From NCBI GenBank assembly GCA_019116445.1, contig DXBP01000019.1, forward strand, positions 53,913-117,912: a stretch of DNA of 64,000 nt. Reading direction: 5' to 3'. The DNA comes from Candidatus Gemmiger excrementigallinarum. Lineage in GTDB: Bacteria; Bacillota; Clostridia; Oscillospirales; Ruminococcaceae. The notes beneath the pieces are model-generated. The model was not told the DNA's origin and did no database searches. It saw only the letters and a list, made by a program, of their open reading frames with translations. Below are positions 41,991 to 50,646 of the stretch, piece after piece; the stretch's first letter is position 1, and every line of letters starts with the position of its first letter. Both the position numbers and the translations under genes were made by a program.

Positions 41991-42059
41991 CTGGCTTTTT
42001 GATTAAAAAAGATTGCGTGTTTTTGAACGTTTTAACAACTTACTGTTTAGAATCCTGTG

Positions 42060-42086
42060 AAAAAATCCAAAAGGTATGCACTTTTG
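42060..42086 (-). terminator. Terminator after pbp2
   Basis: CAAAAG-7 bases-CTTTTG followed on the minus strand by GATTTTTT. The stem is A/T-rich but the T-run is good. Confidence 0.6.
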
Positions 42087-42094
42087 ATGCTGCA

Positions 42095-43885
42095 TTATCC
42101 GAACCAGGCATCCAGTACCGCACGCAGAACCGGCGTAGCGTTGGAACCACCGCCGCCATACTCCAGCACCACCGCTACCGCGATCTGCGGATCGTCGGCG
42201 GGAGCATAGCCAATGAGCACCGAGTTCACATAGTGGGTACCGTTGGGCAGGGTCTGGGCCAGCTGCGGGCTGCCGGTTTTGGCCGCGCAGACCACCGGGG
42301 CTTCCCGCAGGTACCGGTTGGTCTGGGCCATCCGTTTCATGCCGTCACGGATGGGGCCAAATACCGTTTCGCCCCCGGGCACCGTGGTAAACTGTGGTTC
42401 ATACTCCCAGACTGTTTCCCCGGTGGCGGTGCTCACCGCGTGATCGGCAAAATGCAGGGTGGGGCGCTGCCCGTAGTTGGCCAGCGTGGCGGCATATACT
42501 GCCAGCTGGGCAGGTGTTACCGCCGTGTTGCCTTGCCCAATGGCGGCCATCAGCGTAAGGCCTGCCTGATAGTTGTCATCCTCGGACCAGGTCAGCTGAC
42601 CTTCCGCTTCGCTGACCTCGGCGCCGGTGGGACTGGCCAGACCCAACTGCCGGGCCATGGCGCTGAAGGTATCCACCCCCAGCCGACGGCCAACGTCATA
42701 GAAAAAGATGTTGCAGCTTTGTTCCAACGCCGTACGCATATCGACCGGGCCGGAATGGCCGTATTGCAGGCAGCCGGGCTGGTAGCCGCTGTAATAGAGA
42801 TACCGCCCGGTGCAGTTTACGGTGGCGTTGGGGTCAATGCCTGCCGTCAGAGCTGCCGCAGCCACTGCCGGTTTGAAAGCTGACCCCGGCGCGTACAGAC
42901 CCTGGAACGCCCGGTCCAGCAACGGGGCACCGGCATCGGCGGACAGCGCTGCGTAGTCGGTGCGGTAGGCGTTCAGGTCATACCCCGGCCAGTTGGCCGC
43001 TGCCAGAATGCCGCCGGTCTTCACATCTACCACCACGGCGGCCCCGGCTCGTGCCTCCCGACCGCCGCCCACGGCAGCGGTGGCTTGTAAAGTTTCAATG
43101 CGCTCCCGCAGCGCCTGCTGCAAAGCCGATTGCAGGCTGGCGTCCAGGGTCAGCACCAGGGTGGAACCCGGGGTAGCGGTGCTTTTTTGAACCGTGGTGC
43201 GCACGGCACCGTCCAGGCCGGTGTTGATCAGCAGCTGGCCGTCCTGCCCGCGCAGCAGGTCATCGTAGGCCGCTTCCAATCCGCTTTGGCCGATGATGCT
43301 GTCCATGGCCAAGCCTTTTTCCTGGGCCGCGGGCCACTGTTCGGCGGTGATGGGGCCTGTGAAGCCCAGCACGTGGGGCAGCAGTGTGCCATCGGGCCAG
43401 TTGCGCTCCCCCCGGGCAGCCAGCCGCACGGCACCGCTCTGGACAAGCCCGCTGCGATAGATCGCTGTCATGGTGGCGCTGTCCAGCGATTCCAGAACCA
43501 GCAGTTCCCCCGCCGAAACGGCAGAACAAAAGGCGGCAAGTTGTGTTTCCACATCCTTGCCGCCTGTAAGGGCCTGCACCGTTTGCACGGTTTGCTGTAA
43601 ATCGGTGCCCGGGGGAGCCGGTACCCGCAGATATAAGTCGTATACGGTGGTGTCCCGCGCCAGAATCGTACCGTTCCGGTCGGTGATGGCGCCCCGTGCC
43701 GCGTGCTGTTCCACCGTGTAGCTGGCGGAACTGGCTTCGGCTACTTTCTCCGCATAGTGATCGGCCATGGCAAACTGCATCCAGGCCAGCCGCGCGAAGA
43801 AAGCCAGAAAAACCACGCAGCAGAGCACCAGCAAGGCGGCAACCCGCCCGCATCCCTGGGGACGGTCCGATTTTCGCCTGGGCAT
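42095..43885 (-). CDS. Penicillin-binding protein 2-type transpeptidase
   Basis: The protein has 596 residues from ATG 43885 (MPRRKSDRPQGCGRV), with GGAGGTG upstream. One N-terminal helix (about 15-38), a dimerisation domain with the class B signature (RGAITDRNGTILARD) and a C-terminal transpeptidase domain. Active-site motifs: SxxK in GSAFKP, SxN in SCN and KTGS in AAKTGSPQ. Class B PBPs cross-link peptidoglycan during elongation with RodA. It directly follows mreC, supporting an elongasome role. Confidence 0.92.
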   Translation of the reverse strand: MPRRKSDRPQGCGRVAALLVLCCVVFLAFFARLAWMQFAMADHYAEKVAEASSASYTVEQHAARGAITDRNGTILARDTTVYDLYLRVPAPPGTDLQQTVQTVQALTGGKDVETQLAAFCSAVSAGELLVLESLDSATMTAIYRSGLVQSGAVRLAARGERNWPDGTLLPHVLGFTGPITAEQWPAAQEKGLAMDSIIGQSGLEAAYDDLLRGQDGQLLINTGLDGAVRTTVQKSTATPGSTLVLTLDASLQSALQQALRERIETLQATAAVGGGREARAGAAVVVDVKTGGILAAANWPGYDLNAYRTDYAALSADAGAPLLDRAFQGLYAPGSAFKPAVAAAALTAGIDPNATVNCTGRYLYYSGYQPGCLQYGHSGPVDMRTALEQSCNIFFYDVGRRLGVDTFSAMARQLGLASPTGAEVSEAEGQLTWSEDDNYQAGLTLMAAIGQGNTAVTPAQLAVYAATLANYGQRPTLHFADHAVSTATGETVWEYEPQFTTVPGGETVFGPIRDGMKRMAQTNRYLREAPVVCAAKTGSPQLAQTLPNGTHYVNSVLIGYAPADDPQIAVAVVLEYGGGGSNATPVLRAVLDAWFG

Positions 43886-43952
43886 GCCCCAACACCTCCC
43901 GATTTTCGTTTCTTTCTTTAGTATAGGCGATTTTTGTCGAAATGGCAATCAC

Positions 43953-44669
43953 TCATTCAATTTTTACAAAAAACACTGTGCTGTTCAGGTCGGCGGTGTC
44001 GGTCAAAGGCGCCCGAGCGGTCAGGCCGTCGCTGTCCGGCTGCGGGGCGGCGGCCAACTCGCCCAGCCATTCACCCCCCGGCGTTGTCACAACGCTGCCC
44101 GCCGTCAGGCCGCAGTCGGCAGGCAGACCTGCCAGAAACCAGCCGTTCTTCCGTTCCAACAGTCCGGCTGCGCTGCCGCTCAGTCCCGCACAGGGGGCGT
44201 TTTCGGTACCGGCAAAGGCAAATTCGCAGGTGCCGTCTGCACGGTTTTCTACCACCTGACCGGCGTATCGTCCCTGGGGGTCCAGTACGGCAGCCCCCAC
44301 GGCAGCGGTACAGGCCAGTGTGGCGCCTTCGCTTCGGCGCGCTGTCACCCGGGCCGGCTGCCAGTTCCCCTCTGTGCGTGCGCAGCCCAACAGACTGCGC
44401 AGCGCTTCATTTTCGGCTTGTGCTTCCTCGGCCAATGCCAGACGGCTGTGCAAACGGGCGTTCTGCTGCTGCAGCGCTGCCAGCTCCTCAGTGTAGTGGG
44501 GGCGGACCCAGTTGGCCACGGCACCCAAGCAGCGGCTCAGCCCGGCGGGCAGCAGTGCCGCCCCATAGGGCGCACTCACGACCAGCCCCACAACCAGCAG
44601 AACCGCTGCCGCTATCCAGATTCGTTTCTTTCGTCGCCGCGGACGCGCCAACTCCAGACCGCCGTGCAT
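43953..44669 (-). CDS. mreC: Rod shape-determining protein MreC
   Basis: The protein has 238 residues from ATG 44669 (MHGGLELARPRRRKK), with GGGGGTG 7 bases upstream; the GTG three codons earlier overlaps that site. One helix (IWIAAAVLLVVGLVVSAPYGAALL), a coiled coil (EELAALQQQNARLHSRLALAEEAQAENEALRSLLG) and a C-terminal beta domain follow the MreC plan. It is slightly short for the family. MreB and MreD genes are not adjacent; the gene upstream is divergent. Confidence 0.85.
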   Translation of the reverse strand: MHGGLELARPRRRKKRIWIAAAVLLVVGLVVSAPYGAALLPAGLSRCLGAVANWVRPHYTEELAALQQQNARLHSRLALAEEAQAENEALRSLLGCARTEGNWQPARVTARRSEGATLACTAAVGAAVLDPQGRYAGQVVENRADGTCEFAFAGTENAPCAGLSGSAAGLLERKNGWFLAGLPADCGLTAGSVVTTPGGEWLGELAAAPQPDSDGLTARAPLTDTADLNSTVFFVKIE

Positions 44670-44696
44670 ACGCATCACCCCCGTCTACAATATGCC

Positions 44697-44726
44697 TTGC
44701 GGGAAAGCGGTATACTTTGCTATAAT
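44697..44726 (+). promoter_or_regulatory. Promoter of the HAD phosphatase gene
   Basis: TTGCGG (44697-44702), an 18-base spacer and TATAAT (44721-44726) with extended TGC. Confidence 0.6.
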
Positions 44727-44747
44727 ACCCCACAGGAGGGAATTTTC

Positions 44748-45554
44748 ATGAAATACAAGCTGTTGCTTTTGGATATAGACGGAACGCTGCGCCCGGATAG
44801 CTGTGAGCGTGTTCCGCGGGAAAATGCCGATGCAGTCAATGCCGTACAGCGGCTGGGCGTCAAAGTTGCCATTGCCACCGGACGGGGGCGCACCGGAGTG
44901 GGCAAGGGATTGCTGCGGTCCATCCGGCCCGATTACTGGGTCTGTGCGGGCGGCGCACAGCTGATGGACGGCAAGGGCAATGATCTGGTGCTGCATCGGA
45001 TGACCAGCGAGGAAATGTATGCGCTGGTGGACTTTTTTGAGGATTACGAACTGCCGCTGCGCTTCACCTTCCACGATGCAAATTACGCCTATATTGGCTA
45101 CGAGGAGTTTGCCGCGCGGGAAAAAGCCAAAAATCTGCACAATAATATTGTGGACGGGGAAGACCAGGATCATCACCTGGTGGAGATGCCTTTTGGTGCT
45201 TTCGGATTTCTGCCACGGGAACGTGCCGCCCAGTTCCAGGAAAAATACGGGTATCTGGGATTGCAGTTCCTGTATTCCTATGTCGGTACCGATGGCTGCG
45301 ATATTTCTCAGGCCGGCGTGGACAAAGGCCGAGGCCTGTGTGAACTGGCCCGGTTGGCGGGTCTTGCGCCGGAAGAATGCGTGGCCGTCGGGGACGGCGA
45401 CAACGATGTGAGTATGCTGCAGGCTGCCGGGTTGGGCATTGCCATGGGTAACGGCAGCGAGGCAGTCAAGGCGGTGGCAGACCGTGTGGGACCGGACGCC
45501 GAGCCCTGGGGTGTGGCGGATCTCTGCCGCAGCCTGTGGCCGGAGGCGTTCTGA
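44748..45554 (+). CDS. Cof-type HAD-IIB family phosphatase
   Basis: The protein has 268 residues from ATG 44748 (MKYKLLLLDIDGTLRPDS), after CAGGAGGG. HAD motif I DIDGTL, motif II ATGRGR, and motifs III/IV in GVDKGRGLCELARLAGL and VGDGDNDVSMLQAAGLGIAMGNGSEAVKAVAD are complete. These hydrolyse phosphorylated sugars or cofactors; the substrate is unknown. The track ORF is much longer only because an antisense frame of mreC is open. The stop lies one base before the next start. Confidence 0.92.
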   Translation: MKYKLLLLDIDGTLRPDSCERVPRENADAVNAVQRLGVKVAIATGRGRTGVGKGLLRSIRPDYWVCAGGAQLMDGKGNDLVLHRMTSEEMYALVDFFEDYELPLRFTFHDANYAYIGYEEFAAREKAKNLHNNIVDGEDQDHHLVEMPFGAFGFLPRERAAQFQEKYGYLGLQFLYSYVGTDGCDISQAGVDKGRGLCELARLAGLAPEECVAVGDGDNDVSMLQAAGLGIAMGNGSEAVKAVADRVGPDAEPWGVADLCRSLWPEAF

Positions 45555-45555
45555 G

Positions 45556-46086
45556 ATGGCTTCCGTCAAAGCAGAGTATACCCATGTGGGGCCGGGGCTG
45601 CCGCCGCTGCATGGGGACAGGGCTGCGGTGCTGATCCTGGGCAGCTTTCCCAGTCCCAAAAGCCGGGAGCAGGGATTTTTCTACGGTCATCCCCAGAACC
45701 GGTTCTGGCCGCTGATGGCCTCTCTCACCGGGGAACCGGTGCCGGACTGGGCGGACATCGAAGCCAAAAAGCGCATCATCCTGGACCATGGCCTGGCCGT
45801 CTGGGATACCATCGGTGCCTGCGACATCCGCGGCGCATCGGATGCGTCCATCCGCAATGTGGAGCCCAACGATGTGGCGGCACTGATCCGCCGCCTGGGC
45901 GTGCAGGCGGTGTTCTGCAACGGGGCGGCTTCGGGGCGGGTGTATGCCCGCTATGCCCAGCCTATGACCGGGCTGCCCGCTGCGGTTTTGCCCAGTACCA
46001 GCCCTGCCAACGCGGCCTGGTCCATGGAAAAGCTGCAGGCCGCCTGGGGCGCCGCGTTCGCACCTTTTTTACATTCGGACGGTTGA
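45556..46086 (+). CDS. DNA-deoxyinosine glycosylase / family 6 uracil-DNA glycosylase
   Basis: The protein has 176 residues from ATG 45556 (MASVKAEYTHVGPGLPPL), one base after the HAD stop, so it is co-translated. Motif 1 is LGSFPSPKSREQGFFYGHPQNRFWPLM, the hallmark of hypoxanthine-DNA glycosylases of UDG family 6, and motif 2 is LPSTSPANAAWS. It removes deaminated bases from DNA. Its coupling to a HAD phosphatase may be incidental. Confidence 0.88.
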   Translation: MASVKAEYTHVGPGLPPLHGDRAAVLILGSFPSPKSREQGFFYGHPQNRFWPLMASLTGEPVPDWADIEAKKRIILDHGLAVWDTIGACDIRGASDASIRNVEPNDVAALIRRLGVQAVFCNGAASGRVYARYAQPMTGLPAAVLPSTSPANAAWSMEKLQAAWGAAFAPFLHSDG

Positions 46087-46111
46087 AACCACCCCACTTT
46101 TGTTTTATAAT
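46083..46111 (+). promoter_or_regulatory. Promoter of the xpaC-telA-lemA-tpm operon
   Basis: TTGAAA (46083-46088), a 17-base spacer and TATAAT (46106-46111); the -35 box overlaps the stop of the preceding gene. Confidence 0.75.
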
Positions 46112-46141
46112 GAATCTTACTATTCATCGGGAGGACACACC

Positions 46142-46771
46142 ATGAGCAAATGGGAAGAAAAACAGGTCCGGCCGGTGCTGCCGTTGTATCTGGCGGCACT
46201 TGCCTGGCCGGTGGCATCGCTGGTGTTTCCGCCGTATACACTGCCGAATCTTGCCATTGTAGCGGTGTGCAGCGTGGTGGTGTACGGTGTGGCCCGGCAC
46301 TTCTGCCCCATGCGGGTGGTACGCACACTGGTACCCTATGCCACCGGCAGCGAGGAAGTGGACGCGATGCTCAACGGCATCACCGCCAATCTGGACGCAC
46401 TGCACGGGCTGAATGACGCCATTCCCGATGCACAGCTTTCCCGGGCCATGGAACGCATGGAAAAAGCCGGCCGCAGCATTGTGGCTGTGGTGGAAGGTGC
46501 CCCGGACAAGGCACGGCAGATCGAGCGCTTCGCGCGGTATTACCTGCCGGAGGTCGTCAAGCTCATGAGTGCTTACGCCAATCTGGAGAAAAACGGCGTC
46601 CGGGGCGAGAATGCGGAGCAAATCGTCACGGAACTGCGCCGCAACGCCGAAACAACGGCCGCAGCCTTTGAAAACCAGCTGGATGCCCTGTACAGTGCGG
46701 AAGCACTGGATATTTCCACGGATATTGAGGTGCTGGACAGCATTCTGAAGAGCCAGAACCTGACAAAATAA
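46142..46771 (+). CDS. XpaC family membrane protein
   Basis: The protein has 209 residues from ATG 46142 (MSKWEEKQVRPVLPLY), after GGGAGGA. Two N-terminal helices (about 12-50) and a helical cytoplasmic domain with the XpaC pattern (VDAMLNGITANLDALHGLNDAI...YYLPEVVKLMSAYANLEKNGVRGENAEQIV). In Bacillus XpaC is paired with the TelA homologue YaaN; here telA follows directly. The last 85 residues are clearly homologous to the C-terminus of the protein encoded at 51828-53084. Confidence 0.85.
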   Translation: MSKWEEKQVRPVLPLYLAALAWPVASLVFPPYTLPNLAIVAVCSVVVYGVARHFCPMRVVRTLVPYATGSEEVDAMLNGITANLDALHGLNDAIPDAQLSRAMERMEKAGRSIVAVVEGAPDKARQIERFARYYLPEVVKLMSAYANLEKNGVRGENAEQIVTELRRNAETTAAAFENQLDALYSAEALDISTDIEVLDSILKSQNLTK

Positions 46772-46800
46772 AAGATGAGATGAGAAAGGAAGGACCCCCC

Positions 46801-47982
46801 ATGGCTGACCTGAACAAGGAATTGGATCTGAACGTGCCCGCCGCCCCGACGCTGACTTTTGACGCGGCGCCTGCGCCGAGTCTGACGCTGGACCCCGCTG
46901 CCGACGAAAAAGTGGTGGAAGAAGCCAAGAAAGCGGAACCCGTCAAGGTGGAGGATACCCCCCTGAGCCCCGAAGAACAGAAGATGGTGGACGATTTTGC
47001 CGAGAAGATCGACATCACCAACTCCCAGATGGTGCTGCAGTACGGCGCTGCAAGCCAGAAAAAACTCAGCGATTTTTCTGAAACGGCGCTTTCCCGGGTC
47101 AAGACCAAGGATATGGGCGAAACCGGCGATCTGATCACCGGTCTGATTGCCGAACTGCAGGGATTTGACGCCAACGCCGAGCAGCCCAAGGGCATTTTCG
47201 GATTCTTCAAAAAAGCAAGCAATAACATTGAGCAGCTCAAGACCCGGTACGAAAGCGCCGACAAAAACGTGGAGCGCATCCGTGCCCAGCTGGAAGACCA
47301 CCAGGTCACCCTGATGAAGGACATCACCATGCTGGACAAAATGTACCAGCTGAATCTGGTCTACTTCAAGGAACTGACGATGTATATTCTGGCGGGCAAG
47401 AAAAAGCTGGCCGCCGTACGCGCCGGGGAACTGAAGGCCGCCCAGGAGAAAGCCCAGCGCACCCAGCTGCCGGAGGACGCCCAGGCGGCCCGGGATCTGG
47501 CCGATCTCTGCGATCGCTTTGAAAAGAAACTCTATGATCTGGAACTGACCCGCAATGTTTCCATCCAGATGGGTCCGCAGATCCGCCTGATCCAGTCCAA
47601 CGATACCATGATGGCGGAAAAGATCCAGACCACCATCGTGAATACCATTCCGCTGTGGAAAAACCAGATGGTGCTGGCCCTGGGCATTGCCCACAGCCAG
47701 GAAGCCATGAAGGCCGAGCGCGCCGTTACCGACGCCACCAACGAACTGCTCAAGCGCAACGCAGCCACCCTCAAACAGGGCACCATCGATATTGCCAAGG
47801 AATCCGAGCGCGGCATTGTGGATATCGAAACGCTGCAGCAGACCAACAAGCAGCTGATCGAAACGCTGGACGAGCTGAACAAGATCCGCGCCGACGGCAA
47901 GGCCAAGCGCGCCACGGCCGAGCAGGAACTGGGCCGCATCGAAGGCGAACTGCGCGCCAAACTGCTGGAGATCAACAACTGA
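46801..47982 (+). CDS. Toxic anion resistance protein TelA family
   Basis: The protein has 393 residues from ATG 46801 (MADLNKELDLNVPAAPT), after GAAAGGA. An acidic N-terminus is followed by a long all-helical domain. Family blocks: KGIFGFFKKASNNIEQLKTRYESADKNVERI, LMKDITMLDKMYQLNLVYFKELTMYILAGK and IPLWKNQMVLALGIAHSQEAMKAERAVTDATNELLKRNA. TelA homologues are linked to tellurite and to envelope-active antibiotic tolerance; the mechanism is unclear. Second gene of the operon. Confidence 0.93.
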   Translation: MADLNKELDLNVPAAPTLTFDAAPAPSLTLDPAADEKVVEEAKKAEPVKVEDTPLSPEEQKMVDDFAEKIDITNSQMVLQYGAASQKKLSDFSETALSRVKTKDMGETGDLITGLIAELQGFDANAEQPKGIFGFFKKASNNIEQLKTRYESADKNVERIRAQLEDHQVTLMKDITMLDKMYQLNLVYFKELTMYILAGKKKLAAVRAGELKAAQEKAQRTQLPEDAQAARDLADLCDRFEKKLYDLELTRNVSIQMGPQIRLIQSNDTMMAEKIQTTIVNTIPLWKNQMVLALGIAHSQEAMKAERAVTDATNELLKRNAATLKQGTIDIAKESERGIVDIETLQQTNKQLIETLDELNKIRADGKAKRATAEQELGRIEGELRAKLLEINN

Positions 47983-48017
47983 CCGCCTGAGCGGCACTTT
48001 GCAACAGAGGAGCAGCC

Positions 48018-48689
48018 ATGCAACTCGAACAACAGGAAACTTTTGTCATCCACGGCCCGCAGCTGGAGGTGTTCGGCGAACTGGAAACCAGACTTCCGCC
48101 GCCCGCCAAAAAGCGGCCGGTGGCGGCGTTGGTGCTGGTCGTGCTGGCACTGGTGTCGGTGTTCGGCATCGGTGGTGCACGCCTGAAGGGCGTGCGCAGC
48201 AGCACAGCGCAGATATACAGCGCGCAGCAGGATGAGTACGGCCACAGCATCCAGGGGGATTTTGCGGCCCAGACCGATGCTGCCGCCAGCCTGATCCGGG
48301 TGGCGGGGAACGTGCTGGGCGAGCAGGACGCCGATGTCCTGAATGCCCAGGCGGCGCTGGATGCCTGGAATGCCCAGGCATCTGCGGACCAGCCTGCCGT
48401 GCAGTATCAGCTGAACACAACGCTTTCGGGCGCGGTGGATATTCTGTATACCGCGGCGGCTGACAGCGCCGACAGCAAGGCCAAAGGCCAGCTGGATGAC
48501 TTGTACGATGGCTTCACCTCGGCCCAGGCGACCATCCAGCGGGCAGCGGCCGACTACAATACCCGGGCCGAGTCTTACAACAAAACGGCCGCGGCCTTCC
48601 CGGCGAATGTCCTGGCGGGGCTGTGGGATGCAGGCCCCCTGCAGACCTTCGCACCCGCCGATTTTGCAACGGATACGACAGGAAAGTAA
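48018..48689 (+). CDS. LemA-like membrane protein
   Basis: The 223-residue protein has one transmembrane helix (VAALVLVVLALVSVFGIG, about residues 34-52) and a helical extracytoplasmic domain. The C-terminal ATIQRAAADYNTRAESYNKTAAAFPANVLAGL matches the LemA ending, and the next gene encodes a TPM-domain protein, the usual LemA partner. The middle region is divergent, so LemA is a distant call. The stop codon abuts the start of the TPM gene. Confidence 0.65.
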   Translation: MQLEQQETFVIHGPQLEVFGELETRLPPPAKKRPVAALVLVVLALVSVFGIGGARLKGVRSSTAQIYSAQQDEYGHSIQGDFAAQTDAAASLIRVAGNVLGEQDADVLNAQAALDAWNAQASADQPAVQYQLNTTLSGAVDILYTAAADSADSKAKGQLDDLYDGFTSAQATIQRAAADYNTRAESYNKTAAAFPANVLAGLWDAGPLQTFAPADFATDTTGK

Positions 48690-49649
48690 ATGATGAAACA
48701 GGAAATGAAGAAACTGCTTCGCCGCACATTGGCGGCTGCTGCGGCGCTGTGCCTGCTGACGGCAGGGGCAACAACGGCGCTGGCGGCACCGGAACTGAAC
48801 CCATATACCGCAGTGAATGATTATGCCAATATCCTCTCTTCGCCAACTGAAAATTATGTAGAGGATATATCGGAAGCGCTGCAGGATACCTGCGGTGCGC
48901 AGATCGGTGTATACACCACCGAGTATATCGGAAATTCCACTATGGAAGGCTACGCCTACGATGTGCTCAACACCTGGGGTCTGGGTTCTGCCGACAAGGA
49001 CAACGGTGTGCTCCTGCTGTTGGTACCGGGGGAGGACAATTATTATGTTATCCGCGGTGCCGGGCTGGAAGCCCAGCTCACCATCCGCAGACTGGGCACC
49101 ATCCTGGACGAGGATATGGAACCGAGTTGGGTTGAACAGGATTACAACACTGGAACACAAAAAACAGTACGAGCTATCGCTGAAGAACTTTGCAGCATCT
49201 ACGGGATTCCGCTCTCGACGCTGGACAATGCAGCTCAGATGCCTTCTCCTCCAGAAAATCAGGGCATGAGCCCCGTGACGGTAGTTCTGATTCTTTTTGC
49301 GGTGTTCCTTGTGATCGCACTGCTGGTCAGCGTTACCCGTCCCCGTGGCCCGCGCCCGCCTCGTGGCGGTGGTGGCGGATTCGGCAGCGGGCTGTTCTGG
49401 TATAGCCTAGGCCAGGCTTCCCGCCCGCGCTATCCCCGGCGTCCGCCGCCTCCGCCGCCCGGCTTCGGCCCGGGACCCGGCGGCTACGGTGGTTACGGCG
49501 GACCCCGTCCCGGTGGAGTGGGAAGATCCCGCCCCGGCGGGTTCGGCGGTCCCCGTCCCGGGGGTGGCTTTGGCGGTGCCCGCCCCGGCGGCGGATTCCG
49601 TCCGGGTGGCGGTTCCAGTCGCGGCGGCGGCGTAGGACGCCGTCACTGA
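48690..49649 (+). CDS. TPM-domain membrane protein with Gly/Pro/Arg-rich tail
   Basis: The 319-residue protein has a signal peptide (cleavage near ALA-AP), an extracytoplasmic TPM domain (about 35-180, NDYANILSS to IAEELCSIYG), one helix (VTVVLILFAVFLVIALLVSV) and a 100-residue Gly/Pro/Arg tail. It ends FRPGGGSSRGGGVGRRH. The same PGGGSSRGGGVGRR linker occurs in the DUF2207 protein at the start of the window, where it continues into the Cys-Ala tail; here the protein stops one residue later. TPM proteins are often encoded beside LemA. Confidence 0.88.
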   Translation: MMKQEMKKLLRRTLAAAAALCLLTAGATTALAAPELNPYTAVNDYANILSSPTENYVEDISEALQDTCGAQIGVYTTEYIGNSTMEGYAYDVLNTWGLGSADKDNGVLLLLVPGEDNYYVIRGAGLEAQLTIRRLGTILDEDMEPSWVEQDYNTGTQKTVRAIAEELCSIYGIPLSTLDNAAQMPSPPENQGMSPVTVVLILFAVFLVIALLVSVTRPRGPRPPRGGGGGFGSGLFWYSLGQASRPRYPRRPPPPPPGFGPGPGGYGGYGGPRPGGVGRSRPGGFGGPRPGGGFGGARPGGGFRPGGGSSRGGGVGRRH

Positions 49650-49667
49650 CAATTCCAAATCGATCCG

Positions 49668-49695
49668 GCGGCCCGCACTGTGCGGGCCGCTTTTT
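49668..49695 (+). terminator. Terminator of the xpaC operon
   Basis: GCGGCCCGCA-CTG-TGCGGGCCGC followed by TTTTT. Confidence 0.95.
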
Positions 49696-49713
49696 GTAAA
49701 GGGAGAAACGGTT

Positions 49714-50478
49714 ATGTCCCAATTGGCTGTAATCACCGGTGCCAGTTCCGGTATCGGTGCAGAATTTGCACGCCAGCTTTCGGCACAGGGGTATGCACTG
49801 CTGCTGGTGGCCCGGCGTGCCGAGCGGATGCAGGCCCTTGCCGCATCCCTGCCGACGCGGTGTGAGATTTTCCCGGCGGACCTCTCCAAAGCTGAAGAAT
49901 GTGACCGCCTGATGCAGGCGCTGCAGTCCCGCAGGGTGGAACTCTTTATCAACAATGCCGGTTTCGGGGAATGCGGTGATTTTCTGGAAATCGGGCTGGA
50001 CCGGGAACTGGATATGGTGGATGTAAATATCCGCGCCATGCATATTCTGACCAAACGCATGGTACAAAAAATGCAGCAGCAGGGTGGGGGTGCACTGCTC
50101 AACGTGGGTTCCAGCGCGGGTCTGCTGCCTGCAGGACCCTATATGGCGACCTATTATGCCACCAAGGCGTATGTGGTCAGCCTGAGCCGGGCGGTGGCGG
50201 CAGAACTGCGCGCTGCGGGCAGCTCCGTGTATGTGGGATGCCTTTGCCCGGGGCCGGTCAACACGGAATTCAACGCTGTGGCCCATGTAAAATTTGCCTT
50301 GCCGGGTATTTCGGCCGCGGATTGTGTGCGGTGCGCGCTGGCGGGAATCCGCCGCCGCAAAACCGTTATCGTACCGGGACGGATAATGGCAGCCGGTATG
50401 TCCTTGAGCCGCCTGGTACCGTGCGGAGCTTTGATTCGCATAACGGCCCGCCAGCAAAAACGAAAACTGGGCGGCTGA
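49714..50478 (+). CDS. Short-chain dehydrogenase/reductase
   Basis: The 254-residue SDR has the cofactor loop TGASSGIG, the NNAG motif (FINNAGFG) and catalytic Ser and YxxxK (GSSAGL, YYATKAY). The ARR after the second strand suggests NADP(H). A basic C-terminus (RITARQQKRKLGG) and a hydrophobic patch before it suggest loose membrane association. Substrate unknown. It is flanked by terminators, so it forms its own transcript or is expressed by read-through. Confidence 0.9.
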   Translation: MSQLAVITGASSGIGAEFARQLSAQGYALLLVARRAERMQALAASLPTRCEIFPADLSKAEECDRLMQALQSRRVELFINNAGFGECGDFLEIGLDRELDMVDVNIRAMHILTKRMVQKMQQQGGGALLNVGSSAGLLPAGPYMATYYATKAYVVSLSRAVAAELRAAGSSVYVGCLCPGPVNTEFNAVAHVKFALPGISAADCVRCALAGIRRRKTVIVPGRIMAAGMSLSRLVPCGALIRITARQQKRKLGG

Positions 50479-50494
50479 AAACCGCAACAGGCGT

Positions 50495-50519
50495 GGGAGC
50501 CGGTTCCGGCTCCCTTTTT
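50495..50519 (+). terminator. Terminator of the SDR gene
   Basis: GGGAGCCGG-TT-CCGGCTCCC followed by TTTTT. Confidence 0.9.
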
Positions 50520-50590
50520 GTGGTAAAATCTGCCTTGTGCACTGCGGGGGAAAATCTTGCGATTGCCCCCTGTTTTTATTGGCAGAATTG

Positions 50591-50599
50591 TGCTATAAT
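50591..50599 (+). promoter_or_regulatory. Extended -10 promoter of the polysaccharide operon
   Basis: TGCTATAAT with no good -35 at normal spacing, 48 bases before the SGNH hydrolase start. Confidence 0.6.
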
Positions 50600-50646
50600 C
50601 ATACTGATTCCATGCATTTTTGCCTGGGGAGAAGGGAGGGGCGTCT

